A DNA stretch of 58,000 bases from Cryptomeria japonica (lineage: Eukaryota > Streptophyta > Pinopsida > Cupressales > Cupressaceae): the NCBI RefSeq assembly GCF_030272615.1, contig NC_081414.1:6895001-6953000 (forward strand). The letters are read 5' to 3'. Shown here one piece after another: positions 52,473 through 58,000 of the stretch. Within the stretch, counting starts at the first letter, position 1; each line of letters starts with the position of its first letter. A program made the position numbers and the translations under genes. The notes under the pieces are model-generated. The model did not search any database and was not told where the DNA came from. It saw only the letters and a list, made by a program, of their open reading frames with translations.

Positions 52473-53746
52473 ACAAGGGGGGAGATTGTTAGAAATATAT
52501 GTTTGGTTGTCATTGATGTCAAACCCTGTGATCTGGATTGGTTTGGATATAGCAAGTTAGTTGTTGAGTAGTATGTATATAAGTGTTGCAGGATAGTGGA
52601 AGATAGGCATGTATGATGCACAACAGTGGAAGATAGGCATGCATGTATAAAGGTGGAGAACATCATTGATATGTCTATTTGCAGACGTGTTGCAATTGTT
52701 GATTATGTCAGGTTGCAATGTCTTACAGTCATTGCAAATATTGCAGATGTGTTTTTCTAGAGAGATGTTGCTCTGAAAATGTGTGTTGTGAGTATATAAA
52801 TGTCGACTGAGTTTTGGTGTTGGTTGTAGCAATTGTTCTGGTGCTCCAGAAGCGTATTCAGCATTGATGGTGTCCAACAGTGATTGCAGTGCTCTGCATT
52901 CCTCCACATTTTGGTTTATGGTAATGATATTTTGGAAATACGTTGTTCATGATCTTAATTTCTCTATGTCAAGTTGGATTGTGTTTTTGTACTTCGGAAG
53001 TGTTCTTGTAGAAGTTCGAGGATATGTTCACTCCAGGTCTAGCTGACCTTGAATTTTTTTTGGTCTGGTGCTTGTAACGTGTAATTTGATCGTTGGAATA
53101 TTCTTGAAGAAAATCATGAAGAAGTATTCTTGGAGAAAGTGTTCTTAAGGTTGACTTGATGCATATATCGATAGCATATATATGCTATGATCTGATCCGC
53201 TTGTGGTATGAGTTGAAGAAGAGTGAGTTAAGTGAATGCATGTGAAGGTGCAAGTGTGAATACATGTTCATGAGTTTGTGTATTAAAGGAGAAAGGTAGA
53301 ATTAATGCGACGTTGATTGGAGAAGGCAGATTGAGTTAGAATTGGAGAGATTCTTGACAGGGTTTGTTGCAAGCAATTGTTTGGATGTTTGATTTTATGA
53401 AGAACTAATCTCATTCATGTGTAGATGCAATTTTCTCAGTTTATTTTTTACTCTATTTCTTGGCAGTGAGGCCTTTGGACAGTAAGCCTTGTAATCTTCA
53501 TATAACTGGTTATATTTTCCTGAGAAATAACCCTCTCTGTGGTTTTCCCCATTTGGTTTTTCCATGTATAAAAATTTGGTGTATCTCTCATGGTTGTGCA
53601 TTTCTTTCATTTTAGTTATGTTGCATGCATTTCTTTTGGGTTGAAGTTAATTGATAATAAGTTTTAAGTTTTAGAAGTTTAGTTTTTAATCTTTTTAAAA
53701 GGGAATATTGATTCACCCCCCTCTTAGTATTCTAGTCCATTCAACA
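52473..53746 (+). mobile_element. Copia-type polypurine tract and 1,260-bp 3' LTR
   Basis: The polypurine tract ACAAGGGGGGAGAT (52473-52486) is followed by TGTTAGAAATATATG (LTR start 52487). The LTR ends with the familiar copia 3' sequence CACCCCCCTCTTAG...CCATTCAACA at 53746. The next bases TATAT would be the target duplication; no upstream LTR was found, so the element is 5'-truncated or rearranged. A short doubled word (GTGGAAGATAGGCATG) lies around 52600-52640. Confidence 0.7.
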
Positions 53747-55173
53747 TATATAACACCTTTATATTAAATTGTATACAAATACAAGACACTAGTTTATATA
53801 AAACTTGTGAGTACAATGAACTTACACCTCCCAGAAATTGATATAGATGTCTATAAATAAAATAAACAATTAAATCTTATACAATTAAAATTGTATTAAT
53901 GATAGAAGGATGGTAACGAATGGGATTACTCTTGTCATTTGGAAGATCCTAGTCAGTAAGAATGGGCTCCCAACTCATGATGGTATAGTCTTTGTCTCTT
54001 TCTTCTTGTTCTTGTAGGAATAAAAGAATTAACAAGGTTCAGTTCAGGTAACTTTCAAGTATCATGTCGATCACACTATAGGTAAAAGACTAGCCATGTG
54101 GCGAGGTGAACAAGAGGTTAGTGTTAAGTGGACTCGTGAGACTTGTTGGAGCCATGTATTAAAAAAATAATATGGTTCTGGCCTACATAGTGTTTGCATG
54201 GAGGGGAATCCTCCTTCCTAACAAGAGAAGACAACACATGAGCAATAATACAGGAAGTATTATCTTAATTTTTTATAAATATCTATAAGTAGGAAACCTT
54301 CAAAGCAACTTAATTGGCCTATACTTGGATTTGTAACATAATCTTAGGGCATATAAGAGATTAAGTATACAAAGATAAATAGGCATCTACAATGACTCCT
54401 AGAAATAAAGTTGAATTCATGTATATTTCATATGTGAAAAAATAATTTCCACTTTGAAAGTATTTCAAATATGGATATATATCTCAAGTATTTTAGACCA
54501 ATTGCCTAGAAGAATTATATGCCAAGAGAAAATCTTTAAATCCTTCAATGTTGCTCTGGTTTAAATTTTATTCAAGGCCTATTAGTCTTCATTTGGGGAC
54601 CCAAAATCCACTAAGGTATTAAATACAAGAAATTATAAGCTTCCTCTTGAAGATATTTGTCCATTTTCCATCCATAATTAGCAATTATTTGTTGTAGATC
54701 CTTCACTCCCCTCATCTTTTATCTATCTACAAACACATATCCCTATACTTTTAGGTATACCTTATCCTTATACGTGCATATTTACATATATTTATCTTAT
54801 ATTATTTTATATCCCATCCACCTATGCACCTAAATCCATTTATTCCTCAGTCACTTGGATATAATCATTTGCCTATTTTAAGACATTTTGAAAGACATAA
54901 ACTTGCCCCTTTCCCTTTTAGTCAATTTTAAAATTTTGAATTTGACCAATTAGTCCCATTCACCTTCACACTTTGACCTGACCAAACAAACATTTTAGGC
55001 AATTTGATTATATGTGCTAGTATTTCAAGGTATTCAATGTGTTTATTTCTCATCATTAGATAATACACATGTTTTCTCTCACCATATAGCATTTTAAGCA
55101 ATTAATACTAAAACATGTCAATTTGGTGAACCAAAAAGAGTAACAACATTTTCCTATTATAGAAAACTTGGTT
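53747..55173. other. No gene seen
   Basis: AT-rich sequence between the copia LTR and the LINE 3' end. The right part probably includes the LINE 3'UTR. Confidence 0.45.
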
Positions 55174-58000
55174 TTATGGTCCAAGAACTATAAAAATTGT
55201 ACAAGGGTAAGACCCCACAAAACTTTTAAAAACTAGTGTCAAGAACAAAGACAAAAAACACAACATATCACCAAACACAATCCTTGGAAGAGAAACACCA
55301 AATAAAGAGAGCAAGGCAACAAACCAAGCCCAACCAACAAACTTATTAGGATCTAGAACAACCATGTCTATGGACAACAGTGTTAAGGAGACAACCACCT
55401 AACCAAATTATGCAGCTCAAATCAAACTTCTTGAGTGTGACCCCTTCATTGGAAACCCACTCAATAATTTGATTGCCAGACCTACCAATGTGAGAGATCT
55501 TAACATCCTACAGATTACTAATTAGATTCTTAGTAACATCTAAAATCAATTCCAATATCCAATTCTGAAATTGCACCCCCTTTTAATGTGCCAATGATAA
55601 GCTTAGAGTTAGCCTTGATTTAAATTTTCCTCCATCCCTTATCTCTAGTAATCACTAATCCCCATAACAGGGCCCTAACATCAGCCAATTTGTTAGTGTC
55701 TATGCCGAAGTCCTAAGTGAAAAGGGCAAGAGGTTTCTTTTAAGCATCTCTGAAAACTCCACCACCACCAACATTGCCAGGGTTTTGTTTTGTAGCTTTT
55801 TCAAAATTTAATTTCACCCATCCTTGATTAGGCTTTTCCTACTTAACAATCTTGCTAGTGCCAGTGGTTAATGAAGGAACCAAAAGAAACCATCTAAAGT
55901 TGGGCCAACAACTAGCCTAGACTGGTTCATCATCCTCTATAAACCAATCATCTCTCTTATGAATCTCACTGAATTCAACAATAGTACTAACCTCCTTATC
56001 CTAAGTCCTATCGATGTTCACCTCTACCTCTTGGAAAATGTGTCAATTCCTTTCAATCCAAATATTCCACACAACGATCACAATGGCCACATTCCAAATA
56101 AATTGGAGGCCTATATTGATAATTTTAGTAGCCCACAATTGTAAAAGCTCAACATGATTTTTTTGAATGATCCACTCAAAGCCCCATTTTTTCAAAAATT
56201 TGTTCCAAACATAGCATTCCACATCACAATGAATAAAAACATGTTCATTACTTTCTTCCTAACACTTTCACATTACACACCTAGATGGCCCAAACTTGCC
56301 CAAAATACACAGTTTATCCCAAGCCAAAGCTCTTCTTTTCCATGCTATCCATAATAATGTGTTCATCTTATAGACACTAAACTTGTTCCAAAGTTTAGGA
56401 TCTCCTTTGGCACTATCCTTAGAGAAATATTTTAAAAAATCAGCTTTGATTGTAACAATATCATTGCCATGTCCACCCCATACTCTCCTATCCTCCTTTT
56501 CTATTCCCACCAAAGGCCATTTGTCCAATTTCTCTTGAATCTCACCACAAAGTAGAACTCAACAAAAGGAGCATTCATCCTCTTCCAAGACCTATTTGAG
56601 GGTAGACCAAGTATTCCTTGACCCAAACCCCAACTGTCTCCTCAAAACGTGTCCTTAAGGGTGCAAACTATTGATGCTCACAAAGAGGCCTTTTCCTCAA
56701 TCCAACGATCCCTCCAAAATTTAATTTTGTCACCCCTTCCCCATTTCCAAATCATGTCTTGGCTCAAAAATTTGTAACAAGTTATGAATACTTGATCCAC
56801 CAGGTAACTCACACACGAACAAGTTGTCAATATTATTTTGCAAATACTTGGCTGGGATAATCGTTCTCCACAACTTATCTTTTTCATTATAAATCCTCCA
56901 CACCAATCTAGCTCCCAAAGCTTAATTCATTTCCTTATATTTTTCAAGCCCCAAACCACCTTATGCCACATGCCTATAAAAATCATCCCATTTAACCAAT
57001 TTGTATTTCACAACCTCTCCAAAGAAATGTTCTCTTCACCCCTTTCAAGAACTTGGCCACCTTACTCAAAATCTAAAAGAGACATTGTGTAAATAGGCAT
57101 TGCCATAAGGGATGCATTAATGAGAGTGATTTTGCCTACCAAAGAAAGCCACTACCCTTTTAGGAAGCCAACATAGACTACATCTTGTTAGAAACATTTC
57201 CCCATTCCTTATTAGATGAGTGTTTATTCAACAAGAGGATTCTCAAATATTGACAAGGAAGCAACTCCAAATCAAACCCAATAATTCTTTGCATTTCTAA
57301 CTTTTCCAAGCATTCTTCTTTTAGAGAGAAAAATCCTAGCCTTGGAGTTATTAACCTTTTGCTCATCTACCACCTCATATCTACTCAACACTCTCTTAAG
57401 AGTGGAAGACTCTCTAGCCAATGCAATGCCAACTAATAATGTCTCATCAACAAATTGAAGGTGAGAAATGTTGTTTATGCCCCTAGAAACTTGCAACCCT
57501 ACAAGCTTGCTAACATTGGCGTCCTTAGTTAGGTTCGTACTTTAAAAAATTGCAATGGTGACAAAAAGATATGGGGACAACGAGTCCCCTTAATGAAGGC
57601 CACACTTCACATTGTAGAACTTAGTGGGAACCTCATTCATGATGATGACACAGGTAAGGGAGGAAATCCAACCACCTACCTAGTGGCACCAAGATTCACA
57701 AAAGCCAAACTTTCTCATCACGTTGAGTAGAAAATATAATGGAACCTTGTCACAGGCCTTGTTCATATCTAAATTAATCATCACTTTATCTCTTCTTCTT
57801 CTTTGAACTTAATGAATGTCCTTGCGAGCGATAACAATGCCATCCAATATCTGCCTATCTTTGAGGAAGCCACATTTCCCATTGAAAATAATGTTGTTCA
57901 AACACAATCTCATCCTAAAGGCCATAGCCTTGGAAATTATTTTATATGTAACATTGATAATTGCGACACGAGCCTAAATTGATCAAAGGATCTAAATCCT
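55174..58000 (-). pseudogene. Non-LTR retrotransposon (L1-like LINE) ORF2: RT, zf-RVT, RNase H, truncated by window edge
   Basis: Read on the minus strand from 58000: VTYKIISKAMAFRMRL, then RQILDGIVIARKDIH, MINLDMNKACDKVPLYFLL, then GLH-stop-GDSLSPYLF (finger, palm and QGDPLSP-like motifs). The catalytic loop reads LQFVDETLLVG where FADD is usual. A zf-RVT region follows (WDKLCILGKFGPSRCVM, near 56300) and then an RNase H domain (WVKLNFEKA..GGGGVFRD near 55800, TNKLADVRALLWGL, HIGRSGNQI near 55480). There are many stops and frameshifts. The endonuclease part lies beyond the right edge. RNase H at the C-terminus is known in some plant L1 elements. Confidence 0.85.

Overview
The window looks like plant nuclear DNA from a large, repeat-rich genome. 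A gymnosperm (conifer-like) is the best guess, because one host gene carries an intron of about 24 kb packed with old LTR retrotransposons, and most of the rest is decayed transposon. The species cannot be fixed from the sequence alone.

Host gene. On the minus strand lies the 5' part of a gene for Integrator complex subunit 9 (INTS9-like). A CpG-rich promoter/5'UTR (about 46.03-46.39 kb) precedes exon 1 (Met-Lys-Leu, 46020-46028), exon 2 (45527-45910) and exon 3 (21001-21215). All three reading frames are open, join in phase and have GT..AG borders. Intron 1 is 109 bp and intron 2 is 24,311 bp. No exon 4 was found, so intron 3 appears to run off the left edge (at least 21 kb).

Intron 3 side (1-21.0 kb). 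It holds a minus-strand LTR-like module (about 0.9-3.8 kb), an orphan 136-codon ORF with a 3' tail (7.2-8.05 kb), a histone H2A C-terminal fragment between 66-bp direct repeats (9.1-10.6 kb), element A (12.7-18.04 kb) and a second LTR type (18.04 to about 20.1 kb).

Intron 2 side (21.2-45.5 kb). It holds further LTR modules (22-25.2 kb); element B on the minus strand (26.99-33.52 kb), split by a small internally deleted copia element (27.2-28.46 kb); another LTR module (33.52-34.58 kb); a Ty3/gypsy pol broken by an LTR-type insertion (36.3-38.05 kb); and just beyond the gypsy pol a complete but dead Ty1/copia element with matching 5-bp target duplications (39661-44688).

Upstream of the gene (46.4-58 kb). 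It holds low-complexity AT-rich DNA, a degraded copia-type element with zinc knuckles, a long unassigned ORF and a 1.26-kb LTR (48.3-53.75 kb), and a minus-strand non-LTR retrotransposon with reverse transcriptase, zf-RVT and RNase H regions (55.2-58 kb, running off the edge).

Most interesting result. Elements A and B carry two dead but collinear copies of the same protein of about 1,070 codons, in which I recognise no retroviral domain. Both lie behind LTR-like modules that share a hairpin terminus and that each hold a different private minisatellite. A second strong signal is a promoter cassette shared by two LTRs: a palindromic telobox pair, a GATCTTG-type box and a TATA box at near-constant spacing.
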